From Halomonas sp. (GTDB taxonomy: Bacteria; Pseudomonadota; Gammaproteobacteria; Pseudomonadales; Halomonadaceae): a DNA stretch of 7,159 nt. The translations under genes were made by a program, and so were the position numbers. Positions 1 to 7,035 of the stretch are shown piece by piece. The stretch is from the NCBI GenBank assembly GCA_003560175.1, contig PWIZ01000368.1, positions 1 through 7,159 on the forward strand. The letters run 5' to 3'. Within the stretch, counting starts at the first letter, position 1. Each line of letters opens with the position of its first letter. A model generated the notes under the pieces. The model was given only the letters and a program-made list of their open reading frames with translations, ran no database searches and was not told the DNA's origin.

Positions 1-233
1 CCGCCGCCAAGGCCGACGAGCCCGCCGCCAAGTCCGATGCACCCGTCGCCAAGGCCGATGCGCCCGCCGCCAAGGCCGACGCGCCCGCCGCCAAGGCCGA
101 CGAGCCCGCCGCCAAGGCCGATGCACCCGTCGCCAAGGCCGACGCGCCCGCCCCCAAGGCCAAGGCCGAGCCCGTCGCCACGCGTCGCCGGACTCCGTCC
201 AACCGTCGCAAGCCGGATGGTAACAAGCGCTGA
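1..233 (+). CDS. 3' end of an unidentified gene with an Ala/Lys/Asp/Pro repeat tail
   Basis: Only the last 76 codons are present; the gene starts outside the window. The reading frame begins with GCC at position 3 and ends at TGA 231-233. It was chosen over the overlapping ATG-initiated frame (37-297) because nearly every codon in it ends in G or C and it yields a regular heptad-like peptide, K-A-D-[AE]-P-[AV]-A, repeated seven times. The other frame gives a Pro/Arg-rich shadow. After the repeats comes a strongly basic end containing RRR, NRRKPDG and a terminal NKR. Such a tail is probably disordered; the repeat part has nearly balanced Lys and Asp/Glu, while the last 20 or so residues are cationic and could contact nucleic acid or another polyanion. 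Tails of this kind occur on phasins, AlgP-like histone-H1 mimics, RNA helicases and RNase E, so no function is assigned. The hairpin 25 bases downstream suggests it is the last gene of its transcript. Confidence 0.75.
   Translation, partial: AAKADEPAAKSDAPVAKADAPAAKADAPAAKADEPAAKADAPVAKADAPAPKAKAEPVATRRRTPSNRRKPDGNKR
9..155 (+). repeat. Seven tandem 21-bp units coding for K-A-D-A-P-A-A
   Basis: In-frame 21-bp units start at 9, 30, 51, 72, 93, 114 and 135, each beginning with AAG (Lys). Unit 1 and unit 5 are identical, and unit 2 differs from unit 6 at one base only (TCC versus GCC, Ser versus Ala). Units 3 and 7 differ at two positions. This gives a second period of 84 bp (four units) on top of the 21-bp period. 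An eighth, degenerate unit (AKAEPVA) follows. The unit length is a multiple of three, so copy-number change would lengthen or shorten the protein tail without a frameshift. The array may extend upstream of the window. Confidence 0.9.
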
Positions 234-257
234 TCTAGACCTGGCGCACTCCCTCCC

Positions 258-289
258 AGCGCCCCTGCCACCTCGGTGGCAGGGGCGCT
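258..289 (+). terminator. Perfect GC-rich hairpin, probable terminator of the upstream gene
   Basis: The arms AGCGCCCCTGCCACC (258-272) and GGTGGCAGGGGCGCT (275-289) are perfect reverse complements separated by TC, so a 14-bp stem with a four-base loop is realistic. It lies 25 bases after the stop codon of the upstream gene, as expected for an intrinsic terminator. The following bases are GTCATT rather than a run of T, so release may be inefficient or need Rho or Nus factors. Because the stem is symmetric it could act on either strand. Confidence 0.7.
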
Positions 290-399
290 GTCATTGACGG
301 GGCTTGCTCTCTCCCGAGAGTGCAGTCTAGGGTCAGAAGGCGCCAACCCGGGGCGCCCACTGGCGCGATGCAAAGCGCTGGGTTAGGGTAGGCGCAATT

Positions 400-428
400 T
401 TTCGCCCGCCGTATCAGGGCGGTATAGC
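400..428 (+). promoter_or_regulatory. Weak candidate promoter for topA
   Basis: TATAGC at 423-428 matches four of six bases of a -10 box. Seventeen bases upstream, 400-405 (TTTCGC) is a poor -35, but it is part of the only AT-rich run (396-402, AATTTTT) in an otherwise GC-rich leader. Initiation would be near 435, giving a leader of about 45 bases before topA. The rest of the 290-479 stretch holds only short inverted repeats: GGCGCC at 339-344 and 352-357, and GGCG/CGCC at 391-394 and 403-406. I assign no function to these, and I see no small ORF worth calling. The promoter could equally be elsewhere in this stretch. Confidence 0.3.
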
Positions 429-479
429 ATTGTCAGGCGAGGGCTCGCAGTCCCCGCCGTGCACTTTCAGTGGAGCACT

Positions 480-3119
480 ATGGGAAAGTCACTGGTCATC
501 GTCGAGTCGCCGGCCAAGGCAAAGACGATCAACAAGTATCTCGGCAGCGACTTCATCGTGAAGTCCAGCGTGGGTCATATCCGTGACCTGCCGACCAGCG
601 GCTCGGGCAAGGCGGCCTCGGATCCCAAGGAGCGCGCGCGCCAGGCCGCATTGACCCGCAAGATGTCGCCGGACGAGAAGGTCGAGTACAAGAAGCGCAA
701 GTCTCGGGAACAGCTGATCCGGCGCATGGGCATCGACCCCGAGCACGGCTGGGAGGCCCACTACGAGATCCTGCCGGGCAAGGAGAAGGTGGTCGCCGAA
801 CTCCAGAAGCTGGCCGAGAAGGCCGACACCGTCTATCTCGCCACCGATCTCGACCGCGAGGGGGAAGCCATCGCCTGGCACCTTCGCGAGACCATCGGCG
901 GCGACGACGCACGCTACAAGCGCGTCGTCTTCAACGAGATCACCAAGAACGCCATCCAGGAAGCCTTCCAGGACCCCGGTACGCTGAACATCCCCCGGGT
1001 CGAGGCCCAGCAGGCGCGACGCTTCCTGGACCGGGTGGTGGGCTTCATGCTCTCGCCGCTGTTGTGGGCCAAGGTCGCCCGGGGCCTCTCGGCCGGGCGG
1101 GTGCAGTCGGTGGCCATGCGCCTGATCGTCGAGCGCGAGCGCGAGATTCGCGCCTTCGTGCCCGAGGAGTTCTGGGACGTCCACGCCGACCTGATTCCGC
1201 AGTCCGACGGGGCAGACGGTGAGGCGGTGCGCTTCGAACTGGTGCGCCAGAACGGCAAGGCCTTCCGGCCCACCTCCGAGGCCGAGACCCTGGAACGCAT
1301 CGCCGCGCTGCGCGAGGCGTCCCTGGCCATCACCTCGCGGGAAGACAAGCCGACCAGCTCCAAGCCCAATGCCCCCTTCATCACCTCGACGCTGCAGCAG
1401 GCCGCCAGCGGCCGGCTGGGCTACTCGGTGAAGAAGACCATGACCCTGGCCCAGCGCCTCTACGAGGCGGGCTACATTACCTACATGCGGACCGACTCCA
1501 CCAACCTCTCCAAGGACGCGGTGGAGAGCGTGCGCGAGTTCATCGGCGAGGAGTTTGGCCCGCGCTACCTGCCCGAGGCCCCCAATCGCTACTCCAGCAA
1601 GGAGGGCGCCCAGGAAGCCCACGAGGCGATTCGCCCGTCTGACGTCGGTCGGCGCGCCACCGACCTGGCCGGCATGGAACGCGACGCCGAGCGTCTCTAC
1701 GAGCTGATCTGGCGCCAGTTCGTGGCCTGTCAGATGACCCCGGCCCAGTACCTCTCCAGCACCCTGACCGTGGAGGTCCAGGGCTTCGAGCTCAGGGCCA
1801 AGGGCCGCGTGCTCAAGTTCGACGGCTACACCCGGGTGATGAAGCCGGCCGGCAAGAACGAGGACCAGACGCTGCCGGACCTGGCCGAGGGCACGCCCAT
1901 GGCCCTGGGCTCCCTGGACCCGCTGCAGCACTTCACCAAGCCGTCGGCACGCTATACCGAGGCGAGCCTGGTCAAGGAGCTGGAGAAGCGCGGCATCGGC
2001 CGCCCCTCCACCTACGCGGCGATCATCTCCACCATCCAGGATCGCGGCTACGTCAAGCTGGAGAACCGGCGCTTCTATGCCGAGAAGCTTGGCGATATCG
2101 TCACCGAGCGCCTCAAGGAGTCCTTCCCCGATCTGATGGACTACTCCTTCACCGCGCGCATGGAGGATGGTCTCGATGAAGTGGCCGAGGGCGAGCGCAA
2201 CTGGCGCGCGCTGCTCGATGCCTTCTACGCCGAGTTCAAGAAGGAGCTCGAGGAGGCCGAGAGCGAATCCGGCATGCGCCCCAACCAGCCGGTGCCCACC
2301 GGCATCGACTGCCCCACCTGCGGGCGCAAGATGCAGATCCGTACCGCCTCCACCGGGGTCTTCCTGGGCTGTTCCGGCTACAACCTGCCGCCCAAGGAGC
2401 GCTGCAAGACCACCATCGACCTGCTCCCCGGCGAGGAGGCGGTGGCCGCCGATGCCGACGAGGAGGCCGAGACCGATGCCCTGCGCGCCAAGCACCGCTG
2501 CCCCAAGTGCGGCACCGCCATGGACAGCTATCTGATCGATGAGACGCGCAAGCTCCATATCTGCGGCAACAGCCCGGACTGCGACGGCCATGAGATCGAG
2601 CAGGGCAAGTTCCGCATCAAGGGCTATGACGGCCCGACCATCGAGTGCGACAAGTGCGGCTCGGAGATGCAGCTCAAGTCCGGTCGTTTCGGCAAGTACT
2701 TCGGCTGCACCAACAGCGAGTGCAAGAACACCCGCAAGCTGTTGCGCAGTGGCGAGGTGGCGCCGCCCAAGATGGATCCCATCGACATGCCGGAGCTCGA
2801 GTGCCAGAAGGTCGATGACCACTATGTGTTGCGCGACGGGGCCAGCGGCCTGTTCCTGGCCGCCAGCAAGTTCCCCAAGAACCGCGAGACCCGCCCGCCG
2901 CTGGTCAAGGAGCTCAAGGCCCACGCCGAGGAGCTCCCCGAGAAGTACCACTACCTGCTCGACGCCCCCAGCGAGGATCCGGACGGCCGCCCGACCCAGA
3001 TCCGCTTTTCGCGCAAGGCCAAGGAGCAGTTCGTGATGACCGACGAGGAGGGCAAGGCCACCGGCTGGAAGGCCACCTTCGACGGCAGCCGCTGGCAGGT
3101 GGAGGACAAGCGCAAGTGA
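480..3119 (+). CDS. topA: DNA topoisomerase I (type IA), complete
   Basis: This 879-residue enzyme relaxes negatively supercoiled DNA by cutting and rejoining one strand through a 5'-phosphotyrosine link, setting global supercoiling against gyrase. The Toprim domain is at the N-terminus: [12 protein letters not shown] near residues 6-17 includes Glu9 and Lys13, and the metal-binding DxDxE is D123, D125, E127. The catalytic tyrosine is Y335 in [22 protein letters not shown] and [12 protein letters not shown] are typical type IA motifs. Three four-cysteine zinc fingers follow at about 611-642, 674-701 and 723-748, then a cysteine-free C-terminal DNA-binding region. E. coli TopA has 865 residues; the extra length is mainly a charged, variable stretch at about 41-79. 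The ATG at 480 was preferred to the in-frame GTG at 459 because the protein then begins [11 protein letters not shown] like its homologues and GGAG lies at 472-475, though only four bases from the ATG. The next gene overlaps its stop codon. Confidence 0.98.
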   Translation: MGKSLVIVESPAKAKTINKYLGSDFIVKSSVGHIRDLPTSGSGKAASDPKERARQAALTRKMSPDEKVEYKKRKSREQLIRRMGIDPEHGWEAHYEILPGKEKVVAELQKLAEKADTVYLATDLDREGEAIAWHLRETIGGDDARYKRVVFNEITKNAIQEAFQDPGTLNIPRVEAQQARRFLDRVVGFMLSPLLWAKVARGLSAGRVQSVAMRLIVEREREIRAFVPEEFWDVHADLIPQSDGADGEAVRFELVRQNGKAFRPTSEAETLERIAALREASLAITSREDKPTSSKPNAPFITSTLQQAASGRLGYSVKKTMTLAQRLYEAGYITYMRTDSTNLSKDAVESVREFIGEEFGPRYLPEAPNRYSSKEGAQEAHEAIRPSDVGRRATDLAGMERDAERLYELIWRQFVACQMTPAQYLSSTLTVEVQGFELRAKGRVLKFDGYTRVMKPAGKNEDQTLPDLAEGTPMALGSLDPLQHFTKPSARYTEASLVKELEKRGIGRPSTYAAIISTIQDRGYVKLENRRFYAEKLGDIVTERLKESFPDLMDYSFTARMEDGLDEVAEGERNWRALLDAFYAEFKKELEEAESESGMRPNQPVPTGIDCPTCGRKMQIRTASTGVFLGCSGYNLPPKERCKTTIDLLPGEEAVAADADEEAETDALRAKHRCPKCGTAMDSYLIDETRKLHICGNSPDCDGHEIEQGKFRIKGYDGPTIECDKCGSEMQLKSGRFGKYFGCTNSECKNTRKLLRSGEVAPPKMDPIDMPELECQKVDDHYVLRDGASGLFLAASKFPKNRETRPPLVKELKAHAEELPEKYHYLLDAPSEDPDGRPTQIRFSRKAKEQFVMTDEEGKATGWKATFDGSRWQVEDKRK

Positions 3120-3580
3120 CGCCGAGATCCCGTACCAATCAGCTGCTCTATCAGGCCGAGCTCTTGCTCGAGACATCGAGTGGCAGCGATGAGCCCGCTG
3201 AGGCGCGGCGCATGGCGACGGAGGAGGGCGCCCTGGCGCTTTTCGAGCTGGCGCTTCAGTCGCTGCTGCGCGAGGTCACCGAGCACGCTCGGCTCGAGCG
3301 TCATGACTGGCGTGAGCTGCTGGGCGCCGAGGGCGCCGGCATCGCCGAGCTGCATCGCCTGCGGGAGCTGGCCGCCCAGCCCGACAGCTGGTTGGCCTGG
3401 TTGGTTGACAGGCTCGAGGCGCTGCACTCAAGCGATGGCGCGGCGCGGCGCATCAGCGGCGCCGCCCGCGGGCTGATCGCCGTGGGCAGCGCCGCGGCGC
3501 TGGGCGAAGAGCTGCGCTGGTGCCTCGCCGAGGCTAAGGCCGAGCTCGCCGCCCTGCGTGAAACCAGCCAGGAGTGGTAG
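3116..3580 (+). CDS. Small DUF6586-like protein coupled to topA
   Basis: This is a 154-residue, largely helical protein without signal peptide or obvious membrane segment, so probably cytoplasmic. The N-terminal [14 protein letters not shown] (residues 6-19) matches my memory of the DUF6586 family encoded next to topA in Pseudomonas; that assignment is from recall, not a search. The rest is rich in Ala, Leu, Glu and Arg, with a Trp-containing middle ([14 protein letters not shown]) and a C-terminal helix ending in SQEW. No catalytic motif is visible and the function is unknown. The GTG start at 3116 forms a GTGA overlap with the topA stop and has GGAGG at 3101-3105, ten bases upstream, so it should be translated with topA from the same mRNA. 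A nearby ATG-initiated frame (3180-3476) is a shadow with arginine- and proline-rich composition. Being an authentic gene is well supported; the family name is moderately supported. Confidence 0.85.
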   Translation: MTPRSRTNQLLYQAELLLETSSGSDEPAEARRMATEEGALALFELALQSLLREVTEHARLERHDWRELLGAEGAGIAELHRLRELAAQPDSWLAWLVDRLEALHSSDGAARRISGAARGLIAVGSAAALGEELRWCLAEAKAELAALRETSQEW

Positions 3581-3585
3581 GGCAC

Positions 3586-3614
3586 CTGGCAACTTTCAAA
3601 CAGTTGTTTATACT
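3586..3614 (+). promoter_or_regulatory. Promoter of the RND efflux operon
   Basis: A -35 box CTGGCA (3586-3591, four of six matches) and a -10 box TATACT (3609-3614, five of six) are separated by exactly 17 bases, the best spacing for the main sigma factor. Initiation would fall near 3621, 26 bases before the channel gene's ATG at 3647. It sits just after the stop of the DUF6586-like gene, so the efflux genes can be expressed independently of topA. Confidence 0.6.
3597..3610 (+). promoter_or_regulatory. Candidate TetR-family operator inside the efflux promoter
   Basis: AAACA (3598-3602) and TGTTT (3605-3609) form a perfect inverted repeat around GT. It lies in the -35/-10 spacer and touches the -10 box, so a bound protein would block RNA polymerase. 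TetR-family repressors commonly control RND pumps from such sites. Read as CAAAC-N4-GTTTA, it also resembles the PsrA motif known from Pseudomonas, (G/C)AAAC-N2-4-GTTT(G/C), with the last base off. No regulator gene is present in the window. The half-sites are only 5 bp, so this is a prediction. Confidence 0.45.
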
Positions 3615-3646
3615 CGGTGCCATTTCTCACCTACCGGCCGACCGCC

Positions 3647-5878
3647 ATGAACGTCACCGCATGGAAGTGCTTGTGCCTATGTCTTCTGCGCGCGCCACTC
3701 CTGACCCTGCTGCTGGCCCCGGCCGCCATTCAGGCGGCCGATCTCGCCCTTGACCCGCATCTGCTGCCGGGCGGCGAAACCGACCTGCCCGCCCTGCGCC
3801 GTGAGCTCGAACGGCTTTCCGCTGGGCGGTCGACGGTGGGGGTCACATCGGCTCAGCCCGGTGCCGGCGTTCACCTCCCCGGGCTGAACACCCTGGAAAC
3901 GCCCGAGTTTCTCACCCTGACGGATCCCTTCGGCCTCGCGCCGCTGGACGGTGCCTCCCGGGTGCTGCTCATCGGTCCCTCCCGGACGGTCGACGTCGCC
4001 GCCGAGGCCCTGGCCGATCGGGCCCGTAGCCGCGGCATCACGCTGGTCCCTCTGGCAGCCACCCCCTTGCACGCCCTCTCCGATGCTGCTCTCCACGACG
4101 CCGATGCCGCCCTGGTGCTGGCCCTGCCCGAGCTCGATGCCGCCGCCCAGCGCCGGCTCTTCGCCAGCTTGACCGATGCCGGCGTGCCCAGCGTAGCGCT
4201 CACCGACGCCCGCCAGGTGGAGCGTGGCGCCCTGTTGTCCTCTCATGGGGCCCTGGATAGCGACGCCTGGCTGCGCCGTCTGGCGCTGCGCCTGGATGAT
4301 CTCGCCAGCGGCCGTACCCCCGAACCCCTCGACGCGCGCCCCGGCCTGGGTCGGGCCTGGCTCAACCTCGAAACGGCCGCCAGGCTCGACTGGTCGCCGA
4401 GTTTTGCCCTGCTCAGCCGCTCGCGCCTGGTGGGCGAAGCCGCCGCGCCCATGGGCAGCAGGCTGAGCCTGGATCGGGCGGTGGCCCTGGCGCTCGTCGA
4501 CAACCTGGGCCTGGCCGCCGCGCGCCAGGACGTCGACGTGGAGGCCTTCGACCGGGACCTGGCGGCCTCGCGATATCGTCCCAACCTCTATCTGGAGGCG
4601 ACCGGTCGGCAGATCGACGAAACTCGCGCCCGCGCGGCCCTGGGCCAGGAGCCGGAGCGCCTGGCCAGTGGCGCCGTGGTGCTTGAACAACTGCTGTTCT
4701 CCGAGCCCGCCCTGGCCGCCATCGGCATCGCCGACAGCCTCGACCGCGCCCGGCGTGCCGAATTGGAAGTGGAGAGCCTGGACCTGGCCCTGGACGTCTC
4801 CCGCGAGTTTCTTGACCTGCTCAGGCTAGACGCCAGCCGTGCGGTGCTCGAGGCCGACCTCGCACTGGCCCGGGCCCAGCGCGACAAGGCGGTACGCGGC
4901 GAAGCCGCCGGGGCCGTGGGTCGTGGCGAGGTGGCGCGCTTCGAGGCGGAGCTGGCCCAGGCCCGGGAGCGCCAGGAGCAGGTGGTGGCGGACCGCGAGC
5001 GGCTGGGAATCTCCGTCAATCGCCGGCTGGGTCGCGATCCGGCCACCCCGCTGGCGCCGCAAGAGCCGGACCTGGAATCTCCCGAGTGGCTGGGAGGGGA
5101 CGACCGCTTCCGTGCGGTGCTCGACACCCCCGCGAGCCTGGCCGCCTGGCAGGAGCGGCTGGTCGCCACCGCCCTGCGTGACTCCGCCGAGCTTGCCGCA
5201 CTCGGCGAGCTGCGCCGCGCCGTCCAGCGTGAACTCACCTCGCGCCGACGGGCCTTCTGGCTGCCCGAGGTGGGCCTTGAGGCCCGCTATACCAGCGAGG
5301 TCTCCCGGGGCGGGGAGGGCGATCGGGCGCCCTGGGAGTCCTCGAACCCGCTGGTTCAGGCCGGCGCCGGGGCCCTGGAGGGCGCGGGGGGATCGCTGCC
5401 CGAGACCGGTGGCGACCAGTGGAGCCTCGGCGTCTCGGCGCGGCTGCCGCTCTATGCCGGCGGGCGGCGCAGCATCGAGCGTGACCGGGCCGCGGCGCGC
5501 CTGGAGCAGGTGGCGCTGGAGGACGCCGACGCGCGTCTCGGGCTGGAGGCCCGCCTGCGTGCGGCCAGCGTCGAGCTGGTGGCCGCCTGGCGGCGTATCT
5601 CGCTGCGTGAGGAGGCCCAGGGCCACGCCGAGGAGGCGCTGACGCTCGCCGAGGTGGCCTGGCGGGAGGGGGCGCTCCCCCAGGTGGCGCTGATCGACAC
5701 CCGCACCAGCGCCCGCCAGGCGGGGCTGGCCGCCGCCGAGGCGCGCTGGCAGGCGCTGCAGGCGCTGGTGCACCTGCAGCGGGCCCTGGGCATGACGCCG
5801 GGCCCCATGGCGACCGAAGCCCGAGACCGGCTGCTGACGGGGGCCGCGACGATGGAACTCAGAGGAGAGGGGCGATGA
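3647..5878 (+). CDS. TolC-like outer-membrane efflux channel with an N-terminal substrate-binding-protein-like domain
   Basis: This 743-residue protein should be the outer-membrane duct of the RND pump encoded downstream. A Sec signal peptide spans residues 1-30 (hydrophobic LLRAPLLTLLLAPAA, cleavage after AIQA). No lipobox is seen. Residues about 274-743 carry two outer-membrane-efflux-protein repeats. The first starts at LSLDRAVALALVDN and includes YRPNLYLEA; the second contains WSLGVSARLPLYAGGRRS near 592-609, followed by long alpha-helical barrel segments ending before ALGMTPG. Ordinary TolC/OprM proteins have about 450-500 residues. The excess lies at about 31-265 and resembles the C-terminal lobe of PF04392-type ABC substrate-binding proteins: RVLLIGPSRT (105), VPSVALTDARQVERGALLS (180-198), RLALRLDDLASGRTPEPL (211-228) and AWLNLETAARLDW (237-249). 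ATG 3647 was chosen over the upstream in-frame GTG 3617 because the promoter would start transcription past 3617 and the signal peptide starts cleanly here; no good Shine-Dalgarno precedes it. The channel call is firm; the extra domain is by pattern only. Confidence 0.9.
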   Translation: MNVTAWKCLCLCLLRAPLLTLLLAPAAIQAADLALDPHLLPGGETDLPALRRELERLSAGRSTVGVTSAQPGAGVHLPGLNTLETPEFLTLTDPFGLAPLDGASRVLLIGPSRTVDVAAEALADRARSRGITLVPLAATPLHALSDAALHDADAALVLALPELDAAAQRRLFASLTDAGVPSVALTDARQVERGALLSSHGALDSDAWLRRLALRLDDLASGRTPEPLDARPGLGRAWLNLETAARLDWSPSFALLSRSRLVGEAAAPMGSRLSLDRAVALALVDNLGLAAARQDVDVEAFDRDLAASRYRPNLYLEATGRQIDETRARAALGQEPERLASGAVVLEQLLFSEPALAAIGIADSLDRARRAELEVESLDLALDVSREFLDLLRLDASRAVLEADLALARAQRDKAVRGEAAGAVGRGEVARFEAELAQARERQEQVVADRERLGISVNRRLGRDPATPLAPQEPDLESPEWLGGDDRFRAVLDTPASLAAWQERLVATALRDSAELAALGELRRAVQRELTSRRRAFWLPEVGLEARYTSEVSRGGEGDRAPWESSNPLVQAGAGALEGAGGSLPETGGDQWSLGVSARLPLYAGGRRSIERDRAAARLEQVALEDADARLGLEARLRAASVELVAAWRRISLREEAQGHAEEALTLAEVAWREGALPQVALIDTRTSARQAGLAAAEARWQALQALVHLQRALGMTPGPMATEARDRLLTGAATMELRGEGR
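5863..5867 (+). promoter_or_regulatory. Strong ribosome binding site of the adaptor gene
   Basis: AGGAG lies inside the end of the channel gene, seven bases before the ATG at 5875. With the ATGA overlap it fixes the start of the adaptor and supports translational coupling. Confidence 0.8.
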
Positions 5879-7035
5879 TCAATCGGGGAGCCTTGCTGGC
5901 GGCGCTGCCGGTGCTGGTGCTAATGCTGGTACTGGCCGGCTGCGCCGACGAGCCGGTGGAGGAGGCGCCGCTGCGCCCGGTGCGCACCCTCACCGTGGAG
6001 GCCAGCGGGGCGGCGGCCGAGCGCCAGCTGCCGGGCCGCCTGGAGGCCGCCGCCAACCGACGCCTCAGCTTCCGGGTGGCAGGTCAACTCGCCTCCCATG
6101 AAGTGGCCGTGGGTGACACCGTGGAGGCCGGCCAGCGGCTGGCCAGCCTCGAGGCCACCGACCTGCGTCTGCAGCGCGATCGCGCCGCCTCGGCCCTGGC
6201 CGGCGCCCAGGCGGCGGCGGCCAACGCCGAGGCCCAGTGGCAGCGCGCCCGCCGCCTCTATGAGGCCGGCAGCGCCCCGGCCCAGGACCTGGATGCCGCC
6301 CGGGCCCAGGTCGAGGCGGCCCGCGCCCAGCGCGACGGCGCCCGTGACGCTCGGGCTCTGGCCGAAAGGCAGCTGGAGTTTGCTAGCCTGGAAGCGCCCG
6401 GCGACTGCCGGGTCGCCAGTCGCCTGGTGGAGGCCAGCGAGAACGTCGGCGCCGGCCAGCCGGTGCTGGTGCTGGCCTGCGGCGATGATCTGGAGGTGCG
6501 CGCCGCCCTCTCCGAAGACCTGCTGGGGGAGCTGGTGGCCGGCGCGCCGGTACGGGTACGCCTGCCCCTGGCGGATCTCAGCCTGGCCGGGGAGGTCACC
6601 GAGATCGGCCTGCCGGTGGATCCCCGTCAGGCCACCTGGCCCCTGCGCGTGGGGCTGCGCGGGCTCTCCGTCGCGCAGCGGGCGCGGCTGCGCCCCGGCA
6701 TGGCGGCGGAGCTCACGCTGCCCCTGGGCGGTCCGGGGAGTGGCCTCTGGGTGCCCATGGTAGCGGTGCAGCAGGATATCCATGGTCACTATCTCTTCGT
6801 CGCCGAGCCCGATGAGCTCGACGCGCCGGAGGGCAGCGGTGCCAACAACGGTCGCCAGGCGACGGTGCGCCGCCATGACGTGACCCTGGGCGGGCGCCAC
6901 GGCGAGCGCCTGGAGATAGTGGCCGGCCTCGCGCCCGGTGAGCAGCTGATCGTCGCCGGCATGAGCCGGCTGCACGACGGCATGCGGGTGCGACTGCTGG
7001 ACGATCATCGAGACAGTGGGGAGGCCTCGCCGTGA
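5875..7035 (+). CDS. RND efflux periplasmic adaptor (membrane fusion) lipoprotein
   Basis: This 386-residue protein should bridge the inner-membrane pump and the outer-membrane channel. Its N-terminus is a lipoprotein signal: a hydrophobic run ending LVLAGC, with lipidation expected at Cys23. The first biotinyl-lipoyl-like half is about 64-100 (RLSFRVAGQLASHEVAVGDTV). An Ala/Arg/Gln-rich coiled-coil hairpin spans about 101-169, with its tip near RLYEAGSAPAQDLDAARAQ. The second lipoyl half is about 170-203 (SLEAPGDCRVASRLVE), then a beta-barrel to about 284 (VRVRLPL, LRPGMAAELTL) and a membrane-proximal domain (VPMVAVQQD, then GLAPGEQLIVAGMSRLHDGM). Length and domain order are normal for the AcrA/MexA group. 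ATG 5875 overlaps the channel stop as ATGA, with AGGAG seven bases upstream. Cys178 and Cys201, both in or next to the second lipoyl half, are unusual for the family. The drug or metabolite exported cannot be inferred. Confidence 0.95.
   Translation: MINRGALLAALPVLVLMLVLAGCADEPVEEAPLRPVRTLTVEASGAAAERQLPGRLEAAANRRLSFRVAGQLASHEVAVGDTVEAGQRLASLEATDLRLQRDRAASALAGAQAAAANAEAQWQRARRLYEAGSAPAQDLDAARAQVEAARAQRDGARDARALAERQLEFASLEAPGDCRVASRLVEASENVGAGQPVLVLACGDDLEVRAALSEDLLGELVAGAPVRVRLPLADLSLAGEVTEIGLPVDPRQATWPLRVGLRGLSVAQRARLRPGMAAELTLPLGGPGSGLWVPMVAVQQDIHGHYLFVAEPDELDAPEGSGANNGRQATVRRHDVTLGGRHGERLEIVAGLAPGEQLIVAGMSRLHDGMRVRLLDDHRDSGEASP
7018..7024 (+). promoter_or_regulatory. Strong ribosome binding site of the permease gene
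   Basis: GGGGAGG inside the end of the adaptor gene lies seven bases before GTG 7032. It decides the non-ATG start and, with the GTGA overlap, indicates coupled translation. Confidence 0.8.

Noticed and set aside
9..155. A CRISPR array, because of regular repetition
   Set aside because: The 21-bp units are directly adjacent without unique spacers and encode a regular peptide in frame.
37..297. An 86-codon Pro/Arg-rich frame starting at ATG 37
   Set aside because: It is out of frame with the codon-biased repeat frame ending at 233 and runs through the terminator hairpin.
339..406. Short inverted repeats in the topA leader as a riboswitch or small RNA
   Set aside because: Stems are only 4-6 bp, with GC-rich hexamers expected by chance at this base composition; no conserved riboswitch core is recognisable.
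459..479. Upstream GTG start for topA adding seven residues
   Set aside because: Homologues begin at MGK, and the GGAG at 472-475 serves the ATG at 480.
489..3176. An 895-codon open frame on the minus strand opposite topA
   Set aside because: It is a shadow of a high-GC gene: the protein is a Leu/Gly/Ala/His-rich run without recognisable motifs, and the + strand encodes an unmistakable topoisomerase I.
3581..3621. Nested inverted repeats (GGCACC/GGTGCC and CAACT/AGTTG) as a terminator after the DUF6586-like gene
   Set aside because: The stems are short and separated by large loops, no T tract follows, and the bases are better explained by the promoter and operator.
3677..4690. Minus-strand 337-codon frame, and a similar 362-codon frame at 5920-7008
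   Set aside because: Both are antisense to well-supported efflux genes, have Gly/Gln/His-rich shadow composition, and lack a plausible ribosome site or family motif.
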